This document shows positions 18,966 through 27,650 of a stretch of DNA of 35,866 nt, piece by piece. The number at the start of each line of letters is the position of its first letter. The first letter of the stretch is position 1. The translations under genes and the position numbers were made by a program. Origin of the DNA: Tabrizicola sp. (GTDB lineage Bacteria; Pseudomonadota; Alphaproteobacteria; Rhodobacterales; Rhodobacteraceae); assembly GCA_025458105.1 (NCBI GenBank), contig JALOTD010000030.1, positions 1 to 35,866 of the forward strand, in the 5' to 3' direction. Below the pieces are notes generated by a model. That model was not told the DNA's origin. It did not search any database and saw only the letters and a list, made by a program, of their open reading frames with translations.

Positions 18966-19808
18966 TTATCCCTTGATCCCGGCGGAGAGCGTGATCGCCT
19001 CGGTCACCTTGCGCTGGAAGAGAAGGTAGGCCAGCGCCACCGGCAGACCGGCCAGGACCGCGGCGGCAAGCTGGCGGGCGTAGTAGACCCCGAAGGCATC
19101 GTTGACCTGGGTGATGCCGACGGGGACGGTCATCATCTCGGTCTTCGTGACCGACAGGAAGGGCCACAGGAAGGCGTTCCAGGTCCAGATGAAGGTGACA
19201 ATCGACAGGGCCGTCGTGACCCCCCAGTTCATCGGCAAGTAGACCTTGAACAGGATCCGGAACTCACCCGCGTTGTCCATCACGGCGGCCTCGCGGAAGT
19301 CTTTCGGGACCTGATCGAAGAACTGCTTGTAGACGATGATGATGACCGGGTGGATCAGCTGCGGCAGCATGATCCCGGCCCAGGTGTTGATGAGCCCCAG
19401 CTGCGAGATCAGGACGAAGTGGTTGATGATGAGCGCCTGGGTCGGAACCATGAAGCTGGCCAGGATCAGCCACCAGAGTGCCTTGCGGCCCGGGAACTTC
19501 AGCTGCGACAGCGCGTAGCCGCAAAGCATCGAGGTCACGATGGTGATGACCGTCACCCCCAGCGCCACGGCGATGGAGTTCAGGTACCAGGTCATGATCT
19601 GGGTGTCGAAAACCGCAGTGTAGTAGTGGCTGAAGGTCAGGTTCTCGGGCCAAAGCTCGATGTAGGGACGGACGACCTCATCCTCGGGCTTCAGGGACGA
19701 GATGACGCCCCAATACAAAGGGAAGGCCCAAAGGATCGCACAGACAAGGGTGAGGACGGTGATGACCCCGCCCCAGAAGTTTGCACGCTGCATGCCGACT
19801 GCGGTCAT
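18966..19808 (-). CDS. Carbohydrate ABC transporter permease, MalG/AraQ type
   Basis: A 280-residue inner-membrane permease. It begins with a hydrophobic helix VITVLTLVCAILWAFPLYWG. TFSHYYTAVFDTQIMTWYLN is the periplasmic segment. The ATPase-docking EAA loop is PKDFREAAVMDNAGEFRILF, followed by FIWTWNAFLWPFLSVT and a C-terminal FQRKVTEAITLSAGIKG, typical of MalG/AraQ proteins. Start ATG 19808 overlaps the stop of the partner permease as ATGA. It is last in the minus-strand GH51/binding-protein/permease series. Confidence 0.9.
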   Translation of the reverse strand: MTAVGMQRANFWGGVITVLTLVCAILWAFPLYWGVISSLKPEDEVVRPYIELWPENLTFSHYYTAVFDTQIMTWYLNSIAVALGVTVITIVTSMLCGYALSQLKFPGRKALWWLILASFMVPTQALIINHFVLISQLGLINTWAGIMLPQLIHPVIIIVYKQFFDQVPKDFREAAVMDNAGEFRILFKVYLPMNWGVTTALSIVTFIWTWNAFLWPFLSVTKTEMMTVPVGITQVNDAFGVYYARQLAAAVLAGLPVALAYLLFQRKVTEAITLSAGIKG

Positions 19809-20686
19809 CTGCGGCCCCCCGCCAGGCGCAGAAGCTGGAATTGCAGGACCGAGACGACGACCACGAGGACGAAGAGTGTCACGGCCACGGCGGCCGCCCG
19901 CCCACCCTGGTCCTGCTGGAAGGCGCGCTGGAAGACGTAGTAGACGAGGACCATGTTGTCGTTGGGCCTGCCGCCCTGCGAGAAGAGATAGACCTGGTCG
20001 AAGATCTTCAGCTGCGCGATCAGCTGGATGGTGAAGACCAGCGTGGTAACCGGCCACAGCAGCGGCCAGGTGATCCGGCGGAAGGTCGTCCAGCGGCTGG
20101 CGTTGTCGAGAGCGGCGGCCTCGTAGATCTCGGCCGGGATGGCGCGAAGGCCTGCGAGGAAGAGAAGGATCGAGAAGCCCGCAGTCCACCAGATCGTCAC
20201 GACAGCGACCGCAGGCATGAACCATTCGCGGGTCTTCATGATCGGCACGCGCTCGATCCCCAGGATGTCGAGGATGTGCATCGTGATCCCGAACTGGAAG
20301 TTCAAAAGCCAGTCCCAGATCAGGTAGACCACGGATACGGGCAGGATGTAGGGCAGGAAGAAGAGGGCAAGGATGGCGGCCTGCAGCCGGCCCTTCAGCC
20401 GGGAGACCCCAAGTGCGATGAGTAGCGCGATCAGAGTGCCGGGCAGCACCGTCAGCAGCACGAAATAGGCGGTGTTCCAGGCGGCGGTGCGGAAGCGGGG
20501 GTCGCTGTCGAGCCGGGCATAGTTGTCAAGGCCCACCCAGTCGCCTGACCCGATCAGCCGCGCGTCGGTGAACGAGATTTCGAACATCTGGACCGTGGGC
20601 CAGACAAAGACCAGGAGGTAGATCGTAAGGAACGGCGCCACCAGGACGGCGGCGACAAGGGCATCCTTGCGGCGATTGGTCAGCAT
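19805..20686 (-). CDS. Carbohydrate ABC transporter permease, MalF/AraP type
   Basis: A 293-residue inner-membrane permease with an N-terminal helix AAVLVAPFLTIYLLVFVWP. SGDWVGLDNYARLDSDPRF is the periplasmic part. The EAA loop is IPAEIYEAAALDNASRWTTF, and IFDQVYLFSQGGRPNDNMVL is the characteristic late segment. It pairs with the permease at 18966-19808 and receives ligand from the binding protein at 20749-22020. The neighbouring arabinofuranosidase points to arabinose-containing oligosaccharides, by inference. Confidence 0.9.
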   Translation of the reverse strand: MLTNRRKDALVAAVLVAPFLTIYLLVFVWPTVQMFEISFTDARLIGSGDWVGLDNYARLDSDPRFRTAAWNTAYFVLLTVLPGTLIALLIALGVSRLKGRLQAAILALFFLPYILPVSVVYLIWDWLLNFQFGITMHILDILGIERVPIMKTREWFMPAVAVVTIWWTAGFSILLFLAGLRAIPAEIYEAAALDNASRWTTFRRITWPLLWPVTTLVFTIQLIAQLKIFDQVYLFSQGGRPNDNMVLVYYVFQRAFQQDQGGRAAAVAVTLFVLVVVVSVLQFQLLRLAGGRR

Positions 20687-20707
20687 GGTCCAGGTCCCCG
20701 AAAAGGT

Positions 20708-20734
20708 CGGGCCGCCCGGTGTTCAGGCGGCCCG
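20708..20734 (-). terminator. Intercistronic hairpin between binding-protein and permease genes
   Basis: CGGGCCGCC (20708-20716) pairs perfectly with GGCGGCCCG (20726-20734) around a 9-nt loop, just after the binding-protein stop in the transcribed direction. There is no T-run. It probably allows partial readthrough to the permeases. Confidence 0.6.
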
Positions 20735-20748
20735 CAGCGGTTTCAGGA

Positions 20749-22020
20749 TTACAGGGCGTTCAGCTCTTCCTTGATCGACTCGACGGCTTCGGCCGGGTCC
20801 ATCTCGCCGTTGAGCGTCGGCACGAAGTAGGTCGACATGACGTCGAAGATCGGCCCGGCGACACCGGCAAGCGGAGATTTCGGGTCGAAGATCATGTTCG
20901 CCGTCAGGGTCGAGTAGGTCGCGTTCGGCTCCATCGCCTTGTATTCCGCCGAGGCGACGACCGCGCCGTTGGCCGGGATATGGCCGGCGGTGGCCCAGAA
21001 GAGCGAGTTCTTCGACATCCAGGACATCACCTCAAGCACAGCGGCGCGCTTTTCGGGGGTCATTTCCTTGCCCTGGTTCGCGGGGATCGCGAAGGCATGG
21101 CTGTCGGCGTAGGTCGCAGGCTTGTCGAAGATCACCGGCAGCTCGACCGCGCCCCAGTTGAAGAGTTTACCTTGCGCGTTGAGGTCGGTCATCGTGGGGA
21201 CCTCCCAGACGCCGTTGATCATCATCGCCGCCTCGCCGCTGGTGAAGAGTGCGACAGTTGCCGGATAGTCGGTGTAGGTCGATTGCAGACCCGCCTTGGT
21301 CCATTCCGCCAGGACGCCAAGGGCATTGGCCAGCTTATCGCCATTGTCGCCGGCCAGGAACTCACCATCCGTCATCAGTTCGCCGCTTTGCTGGCCCATG
21401 AGCGAATAGATCGTGCGGAACATGAAGTTGCCGTCGGCAGTGACCGAACCCAGCGGGAACTTGACCCCACTGTCCTTCAGGGCCTGCAGCGTGGCCGTAA
21501 AGCCTTCGCGGCTGTCCAGACCCTTGGGCTTGCCGTTTTCATCCAGCATCCCGGCCTTTTCCAGAAGGTCCTTGTTGTAGTAAAGGACGATCGGGTGGGT
21601 ATCCAGCGGGACGGCGTACTGCTTGCCGTCGATCGTCACCGCATCCCAAGTCGCTGCCGCGAAATCGGCCGAAGACAGGCCCATCGCCGCCCAGTCATCG
21701 GCGGTGATTTCCTGCATCACGCCCTGTTCCACGGCCAGCGGGATGCGGCTCGCGTGATAGGTCATGATGTCAGGCGCCTCGCCCACGGCGGCCGAGGTCT
21801 GGACCTTGGCATAGAAGGGTGTGCCCCATTCCAGCGTGGTGGCGTCGATCTTGATCGCGCCGGCGTGGGCGGCGTTGAAGTCCTCGATCATCTTCTTCAT
21901 CCGCACGCCGTCGCCGCCGCCCAGGAAATCCCACCAGACGACAGTCTCTTCCGCCTTTGCGACCCCGGCAAAGCCGATGGTGGCGACGATGGCGGCCTTC
22001 AGCATTCCACTTATGGTCAT
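20749..22020 (-). CDS. Carbohydrate ABC transporter substrate-binding protein (family 1)
   Basis: A 423-residue exported binding protein. A signal peptide covers about 1-23 (GMLKAAIVATIGFAGVAKA). The mature start ETVVWWDFLGGGDGVRMKKM is the family-1 first strand. APDIMTYHASRIP, YAVPLDTHPIVLYYNKDLL and AAMMINGVWEVP line the ligand cleft in this family. Start ATG 22020 was chosen for the strong ribosome-binding site GGGAGGATAAG; the upstream in-frame extension is not signal-like. It lies between the GH51 gene and the two permeases. A palindrome (22110-22128) lies upstream. Predicted ligand: arabinose oligosaccharide or related plant sugar, from context. Confidence 0.9.
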   Translation of the reverse strand: MTISGMLKAAIVATIGFAGVAKAEETVVWWDFLGGGDGVRMKKMIEDFNAAHAGAIKIDATTLEWGTPFYAKVQTSAAVGEAPDIMTYHASRIPLAVEQGVMQEITADDWAAMGLSSADFAAATWDAVTIDGKQYAVPLDTHPIVLYYNKDLLEKAGMLDENGKPKGLDSREGFTATLQALKDSGVKFPLGSVTADGNFMFRTIYSLMGQQSGELMTDGEFLAGDNGDKLANALGVLAEWTKAGLQSTYTDYPATVALFTSGEAAMMINGVWEVPTMTDLNAQGKLFNWGAVELPVIFDKPATYADSHAFAIPANQGKEMTPEKRAAVLEVMSWMSKNSLFWATAGHIPANGAVVASAEYKAMEPNATYSTLTANMIFDPKSPLAGVAGPIFDVMSTYFVPTLNGEMDPAEAVESIKEELNAL

Positions 22021-22062
22021 CTTATCCTCCCTTTTCCCGGCGTGGTTCGCCGTGTCCTCCGC

Positions 22063-22128
22063 GGAAAAGCGTATCCGCTTTCCCGATTCGATCAACATAA
22101 ACCTGATACGTATCCGAAAGTCGGATAC
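22063..22128 (-). promoter_or_regulatory. Two inverted repeats upstream of the binding-protein gene
   Basis: GTATCCGA (22110-22117) and TCGGATAC (22121-22128) form a perfect 8-bp palindrome with a 3-bp spacer, touching the GH51 stop codon. A second, nearly perfect one (GGAAAAGCG, TATC, CGCTTTCC) lies at about 22063-22083. Both are 40-110 bp from the binding-protein start. They may be operators or processing hairpins. Confidence 0.45.
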
Positions 22129-23659
<1,531 letters not shown>

Positions 23660-23660
23660 C

Positions 23661-23681
23661 TATACCGGTTTTTCCGGTATA
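23661..23681. promoter_or_regulatory. Perfect palindrome upstream of GH51, likely operator
   Basis: TATACCGG (23661-23668) and CCGGTATA (23674-23681) flank TTTTT, 44 bp upstream of the GH51 start and in the 102-bp gap after the ArsR-type regulator gene. Length and symmetry suit a dimeric winged-helix repressor. It is a natural candidate site for the adjacent regulator. Confidence 0.6.
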
Positions 23682-23719
23682 GTTGGCGGGGTAAGGGGTG
23701 TCGGTCAAGCGAAAAGGTG

Positions 23720-24646
23720 TCAGCCGCGCAGAAGTCTCAGCGTGATGTCCTTGTCCTCGTTCCCGAAGCCGCGGCCAAAGATGTTCAGGCCGCCGGGATG
23801 GCGGGCGTCGTCCTTGACGCCAATGCGGACCCGAATCGAGCGGTGGTCGTTCAGTGCAAGATCGCCAAGCGCGCAGTCGGAAATTCGCTGGCCGTCAAGG
23901 AAGGTGCCCGAGGGCGTGACTTCCCACCGCTTGAGGTCGCCATATTGCGATCCGGCCAGCTTCCACCAGTCGGGCGTGAACTTGCCGCGCTTGTCGCCAT
24001 AGTCGCCGGGCGCGGTCCAGGTGCCTATCTCGTGCCCGTTGATCGCAACGGTGATGTCCGAGGGCCAGTTCTTCGAGGTCCCCGGGACTTCGGACGAGAG
24101 CTCAACCACCAGTTCCAGCGACTGGACGACCGTCCCCGCAAGTTTCGCGTTGTTCGGGAACTGATATTCGACGAAGCCCCTGGTAAACCAAAGCAATCCA
24201 GCGCGCATCCGGTCTGGATCAAGGAAAGTGTCAGGCACGTCGAGAAGCCCGATCACGCCTTCGGGCGAGCAGAGACCGCACGGCGCCGAAACTTCGCAGC
24301 GCGTGTAAAGCCCAATGGGCATCGCCACCTCGATCGCGTCCACAAGTTGAGCAGACGGAGGATCCTTGAAGGCGATCAAAAGCTCGGTAAAGGTCGAATG
24401 GCAGATTTTCTGGCTTCCCTTCCGGCCCTTTTCCGACCTGGTCTGGACCAAGCCGACATCGACCAGGATCTGGATGTTCGACGATACTGTCGACTGCGGC
24501 AGGTCTAGATCTTCCGAGATCTGGTTGACGTTGCGCGGTCCGCGACGTGTCAGATGCTCTAGAATCCTAGCCCGGACCTCGCTTGCAAGACTGCGCAAGA
24601 TGTCCTGGCGCTCCAGGGGGTCGACGACGAGAATCTGGTTTGTCAT
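23720..24646 (-). CDS. ArsR-type winged-helix regulator with a long C-terminal domain
   Basis: A 308-residue protein. Residues about 12-75 form an ArsR-like winged helix: DILRSLASEVRARILEHLTR, then VNQISEDLDLPQSTVSSNIQ and ILVDVGLVQTRSEKGRKGSQ. The remaining 230 residues are not the usual short ArsR tail. They contain VSAPCGLCSPEGVIG with a CxxC pair, FTRGFVEYQFPNN, a mostly beta-rich stretch, and NIFGRGFGNEDKDITLRLLRG at the end, which may be a ligand-sensing domain. Start ATG 24646 gives MTNQILVVDPLERQD. It lies upstream of the GH51 gene on the same strand with a palindrome between them, so it probably controls the arabinoside genes. Ligand unknown. Confidence 0.8.
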   Translation of the reverse strand: MTNQILVVDPLERQDILRSLASEVRARILEHLTRRGPRNVNQISEDLDLPQSTVSSNIQILVDVGLVQTRSEKGRKGSQKICHSTFTELLIAFKDPPSAQLVDAIEVAMPIGLYTRCEVSAPCGLCSPEGVIGLLDVPDTFLDPDRMRAGLLWFTRGFVEYQFPNNAKLAGTVVQSLELVVELSSEVPGTSKNWPSDITVAINGHEIGTWTAPGDYGDKRGKFTPDWWKLAGSQYGDLKRWEVTPSGTFLDGQRISDCALGDLALNDHRSIRVRIGVKDDARHPGGLNIFGRGFGNEDKDITLRLLRG

Positions 24647-25019
24647 GGCATCACATGTTCCGGCACGATCGTTTAGTATCAGGATCGCCGATGCAAATAA
24701 AGTTGAACAGCGATGGTGGCTCAAACCCATGCCGGGGCACACGCCCTAGTCAGGCCGAAGGTCCATGGTGCGGGGCAAAAAGCACCTCTCTGGCAAGGGA
24801 AGATTGCAGCCGGCTTGGCGCCTATGCGTCATCGACCGCGCCGAAAGGACAATGTCCGCTTTCCCGGACATCACAGCACCCGTGCAACCCGTGTCGCGAT
24901 GATGAACATGAACGCAAGATAAACGTCGGCTTTCGCAGGCGTTCAACTTAGTTCGTACACATTCAAGATCAGGGAATCGCGCCGAGCGCCAAATGCATCG
25001 GCCTGACGGGGACAGATGG
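24647..25019. other. Intergenic region upstream of the ArsR-type regulator
   Basis: About 370 bp with no recognisable gene. A small hairpin, ATGTCCG (24852-24858) with CGGACAT (24865-24871), is the only structure noticed. The regulator's promoter should lie at the left part; no consensus boxes were recognised. Confidence 0.35.
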
Positions 25020-25208
25020 ATGCAGCGAATTGATAATGATTACGGTCGGCTCAATCTGACGTCAGAATTCATGGCGCGCGACTCTGCTGCCCCACGCGCG
25101 CTTGCTACGACGGGCCGCAAAGGGTCTGGAAAAGAGTTCCGGTTTCAGCCAGTTGAAGACTTGGTCGTGGCGCTTGACTCGATGGTGGCGGCCGCCGTCG
25201 CAGCCTGA
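25020..25208 (+). CDS. Possible small protein gene before a strong terminator
   Basis: A 62-codon frame beginning MQRIDNDYGRLNLTSEF and ending VEDLVVALDSMVAAAVAA; an in-frame ATG at 24993 would add nine residues. No known family was recognised and the ribosome-binding site is weak. The one positive sign is that a strong intrinsic terminator begins 26 bp after the stop, so something on the plus strand appears to be transcribed through here. A small RNA, or the degraded end of a larger gene, are alternatives. Confidence 0.3.
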   Translation: MQRIDNDYGRLNLTSEFMARDSAAPRALATTGRKGSGKEFRFQPVEDLVVALDSMVAAAVAA

Positions 25209-25234
25209 CGGCAGCCAGAAGCAGGGACGAAAAC

Positions 25235-25261
25235 GCCACCCGAAAGGGTGGCTTTTCTTTT
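25235..25261 (+). terminator. Intrinsic terminator, probably bidirectional
   Basis: GCCACCC (25235-25241), loop GAAA, GGGTGGC (25246-25252), then TTTTCTTTT. The A-rich sequence on the left also gives a T-run on the minus strand. It ends plus-strand transcription from the small frame at 25020-25208 and can back up the terminator of the minus-strand gene at 25333. Confidence 0.85.
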
Positions 25262-25291
25262 GGCAGGAAAGCGACCTGGCCCAAAAGCAAG

Positions 25292-25316
25292 AGGGCGGCG
25301 GATCACCCGCCGCCCT
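25292..25316 (-). terminator. Terminator of the Gly/Asn-rich coiled-coil gene
   Basis: A 10-bp stem with core GGGCGGCGG (25293-25301) and CCGCCGCCC (25307-25315) around ATCAC lies 17 bp after the stop codon on the minus strand. It is followed in that direction by a T-rich cttgcttttgg stretch, as in an intrinsic terminator. Confidence 0.7.
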
Positions 25317-25332
25317 ATTGCGTTTGTCCGCC

Positions 25333-26214
25333 TCAGAGACCCAGAAGCTTCTTGACGGCGGCCTCGACTTCATCCGTTACCGGCTTGTTCGCGGCCTCTT
25401 CCAGCAGTGACCGCTCAAGTTCCGGCTGGTTTTCCACCGCTTCTTCCAGCTCTGCCACTTCCTCGCTCAGCTGCGCATAGTCCTCTGCGGCCGCCAACTC
25501 GGCATCAACTTCGGCTTGTGCTGCCTTGGCTTCGGCCAGATCGGCACGAGCCTCTTCCAGTTCGGCCTCGATTGCATCGTCATCACCACCCGCTGCGGCC
25601 AGGTCGGCCTCGAGTTGCGTGACGGTGGCCTCGGCAGCCTCAACTTCGGACTTCGCAGCATCGGCATCGGCCTGGATATCCTCGATCGGGCGATCTGGGG
25701 GATCCATGCCCTCGAGTTCCGCCTTCTTCTCTTCCAGTTCGGCCGCCTGCTCTTCACCTTCCAGGACTGCTGCCTTGTACGCTGCAATCTTTCCTACGCG
25801 AGAGTTGGGCGAAGCCTTTGCCAGAGCGTTGGGCGAGGCATGTGCCGCATTCAGTGCGCCAAGATCGGACGGGCTTAGCCCAAGGTCGTCGGCGACTGAC
25901 TTCTTCTTTGCCTTCTTGGGTTTCGTAGGCGTGGCAGCTTCAGCCTTGGTCGTTCCGGCGCCGCCAGCCTTGTCGGCCTTGGCACTGTTTCCGTTGCCGC
26001 CCCCGTTGCCCTTGCCGCCGCCGTTTCCACCTCCGCCGCCGTTTCCACCTCCGTTGCCGTTTCCACCGCCGTTACCGTTTCCACCGCCATTACCCTTGCC
26101 ATTGTCAGCAAAGACAGGCAGCGGCAGCGCAACCGAAAGGACCAGTGCTGCAGACCCGGCGAGCGCCATCGAGAGCGTACAGGCACGCAAAAGTTTAGCG
26201 GTCGTGTGTTTCAT
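25333..26214 (-). CDS. Exported Gly/Asn-rich protein with acidic coiled-coil C terminus
   Basis: A 293-residue secreted protein of unknown function. A signal peptide covers about 1-36 (hydrophobic core LSMALAGSAALVLSVALPLP, cleavage after VFA). Residues 37 to about 80 are a low-complexity tract of NGGGNGN-type repeats. A Lys/Ala-rich linker (KPKKAKKK) follows. Next comes a short conserved-looking block, LGALNAAHASPNALAKASPN then SRVGKIAAYKAAVLE, and finally about 130 residues of Glu/Ala-rich heptad-like sequence, probably a coiled coil. Start ATG 26214 is preferred over ATGs 2 and 4 codons upstream because GAGG lies 8 bp before it. It is divergent from a PepSY protein with the same kind of Gly/Asn tract, which suggests common regulation or location. 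A structural or surface role is a guess. Confidence 0.75.
   Translation of the reverse strand: MKHTTAKLLRACTLSMALAGSAALVLSVALPLPVFADNGKGNGGGNGNGGGNGNGGGNGGGGGNGGGKGNGGGNGNSAKADKAGGAGTTKAEAATPTKPKKAKKKSVADDLGLSPSDLGALNAAHASPNALAKASPNSRVGKIAAYKAAVLEGEEQAAELEEKKAELEGMDPPDRPIEDIQADADAAKSEVEAAEATVTQLEADLAAAGGDDDAIEAELEEARADLAEAKAAQAEVDAELAAAEDYAQLSEEVAELEEAVENQPELERSLLEEAANKPVTDEVEAAVKKLLGL
25988..26106 (-). repeat. Gly/Asn codon repeat tract
   Basis: Imperfect repeats of AAC/GGC/GGT-type codons on the minus strand encode the NGGGNGN tract of the coiled-coil protein. The tract is the inverse counterpart of the one at 26783-26942. Confidence 0.75.
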
Positions 26215-26399
26215 GGTCATCCTCATTGCATCGCGCCCGGAGATGGCTGCGGGCATGGGTTGGAATTGACGGCAGAGAGAGCAAGACGACAGGGCACTCC
26301 CGTCTGCCGGGTGCCGTGCCACTAAAGCGCAAGTAGGGTTAATCAGGCGGGAACCGATCATTCATCTTGGGTTCACCCGGCGCTTGATAGGGTGCCCCC
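26215..26399. promoter_or_regulatory. Divergent promoter region of the two Gly/Asn-rich protein genes
   Basis: This 185-bp region separates the two divergent genes. TTCAT (26361-26365) and TTCAC (26372-26376) repeat with an 11-bp period just upstream of the PepSY gene. OmpR-class regulators often bind such phased direct repeats, and one is encoded 600 bp away. No clear -35/-10 boxes were identified. Confidence 0.35.
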
Positions 26400-26945
26400 A
26401 TGAATCGTGCCAGCTCCCTCCTTGCTTCGGTCTTGCTGGTCCTTGCGGTATCACCGGCGGGGGCGACAGTCCGTGAAATCAGCGCGTCAGAACTGCGCAG
26501 CATCGTCCGCGCCGGCGACACGCTCAGCCTGAAAGCCGTTGTTGCCTCGGTTGCCGAATCGACCGGAGCCGAGCCGATCGAGGCACGCGCCTTTGATGTA
26601 GATGGGGTCTACTACCGCATTGTTCTGAAACGGTCGGACGGAACCTTGATCAGCATTATCATCGACGCTCAGACGGGCCAGCAGGTAAAGTCAAGTTCGT
26701 CCGTCGGAAAGCAGGTTCGTGAAGCGGCCGGGTCATCCGACGGCAAGTCCACCAAGGGCAAGAGCCAGACTGCCGGCGAGAACGGAAACGCCGGCGGTAA
26801 CGGGAACGGTGGCGGCAACGGGAACGGTGGTGGCAACGGGAACGGTGGCGGCAACGGCGGCGGCAACGGTGGCGGCGGCAACGGTGGTGGCGGCGGCGGC
26901 AACGGTGGCGGCGGTGGTGGTGGCGGAAACGGTGGCAAGGGATGA
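26400..26945 (+). CDS. Exported PepSY-domain protein with Gly/Asn-rich tail
   Basis: A 181-residue exported protein. A signal peptide covers about 1-22 (SLLASVLLVLAVSPAGA). The folded part, about 25-97, resembles a PepSY domain: an N-terminal helix ISASELRSIVRAGDT and the strands VYYRIVLKRSDGTLISIIID ending in AQTGQQV. After a Ser/Lys-rich linker, residues from about 125 to the end are NGNGGG-type repeats. PepSY proteins are often encoded beside two-component systems and may inhibit proteases or modulate the sensor. Here the response regulator gene follows by 45 bp, so these three genes may be one operon. The tail matches the tract of the divergent protein at 25333-26214. Confidence 0.78.
   Translation: MNRASSLLASVLLVLAVSPAGATVREISASELRSIVRAGDTLSLKAVVASVAESTGAEPIEARAFDVDGVYYRIVLKRSDGTLISIIIDAQTGQQVKSSSSVGKQVREAAGSSDGKSTKGKSQTAGENGNAGGNGNGGGNGNGGGNGNGGGNGGGNGGGGNGGGGGGNGGGGGGGGNGGKG
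26783..26942 (+). repeat. Gly/Asn codon repeat tract with 18-bp period
   Basis: Units of about 18 bp (core ggcaacgggaacggtgg) repeat at least three times from 26793 to 26850, then decay into GGCGGCAACGGT variants to the stop. They encode the NGNGGG tail of the PepSY protein. Such arrays are prone to length change by slippage. Confidence 0.75.
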
Positions 26946-26990
26946 TTTCTGTCGCAATGGCTGCCCGACTCAGATAATTCTGAGCCTGAC

Positions 26991-27650
26991 ATGCGTATCC
27001 TACTTGCCGAAGACGACCCGGTCCTTTGTGATCAGATCACCAAAGTCCTGTCCGCCGAAGGTCGGATTGTAGACGTCGCTCATGACGGCGAAGAGGCCTG
27101 TTTCCTGGGGTCGACCGAACCTTATGACATGATCATTCTCGACATCGGACTGCCGATCCGGGACGGCACTTCGATCCTGAAAGAATGGCGCGGCAACGGC
27201 ATCGACACCCCGGTGTTGATCCTGACCGCGCGTGACGGGTGGTCCGACCGGGTGGATGGGCTGGATGCCGGGGCGGACGACTACATGACCAAGCCCTTTC
27301 ACCTACCCGAGCTGGCGGCCCGGGTTCGCGCGACCTTGCGGCGCAAGTCTGGGCGCACAAATCCCTTGTTCGAACGCAAGGATGTGGTGTTTGATACCCG
27401 GACGGGCCGGGTGACCGTTTCCGGCGTTCCAGTGGACCTGACTGCACAGGAAGTCGCAGTTCTATCCTATCTTGTGCACAATGTCGGTCGCCTGGTTTCA
27501 CGGACCGAATTGTCAGAGCATATTTACAAATACGACGGCGACCGCGACTCGAACACAATTGCCGTCTTCATCAACCGTCTGCGCAACAAGCTTGGGGCAG
27601 ACCTGATCCAGACAAGCCGCGGCCGCGGATACTCCATCGAGCCACCGTGA
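26991..27650 (+). CDS. OmpR/PhoB-family response regulator
   Basis: A 219-residue two-component regulator. The receiver domain has acidic residues Asp 8 and Asp 9, phosphoacceptor Asp 51 (YDMIILDIGLP), Thr 79 (LILTARD) and Lys 101 (MTKPF), all in expected places. The C-terminal winged helix ends with the recognition region SNTIAVFINRLRNKLGADLI and the hairpin SRGRGYSIEPP. It overlaps the histidine kinase gene by GTGA, so they are a pair. Likely targets include the adjacent PepSY and coiled-coil genes, by proximity. Confidence 0.93.
   Translation: MRILLAEDDPVLCDQITKVLSAEGRIVDVAHDGEEACFLGSTEPYDMIILDIGLPIRDGTSILKEWRGNGIDTPVLILTARDGWSDRVDGLDAGADDYMTKPFHLPELAARVRATLRRKSGRTNPLFERKDVVFDTRTGRVTVSGVPVDLTAQEVAVLSYLVHNVGRLVSRTELSEHIYKYDGDRDSNTIAVFINRLRNKLGADLIQTSRGRGYSIEPP

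Noticed and set aside
25988-26106. CRISPR-like array
   Set aside because: The repeats are in-frame Gly/Asn codons without unique spacers.
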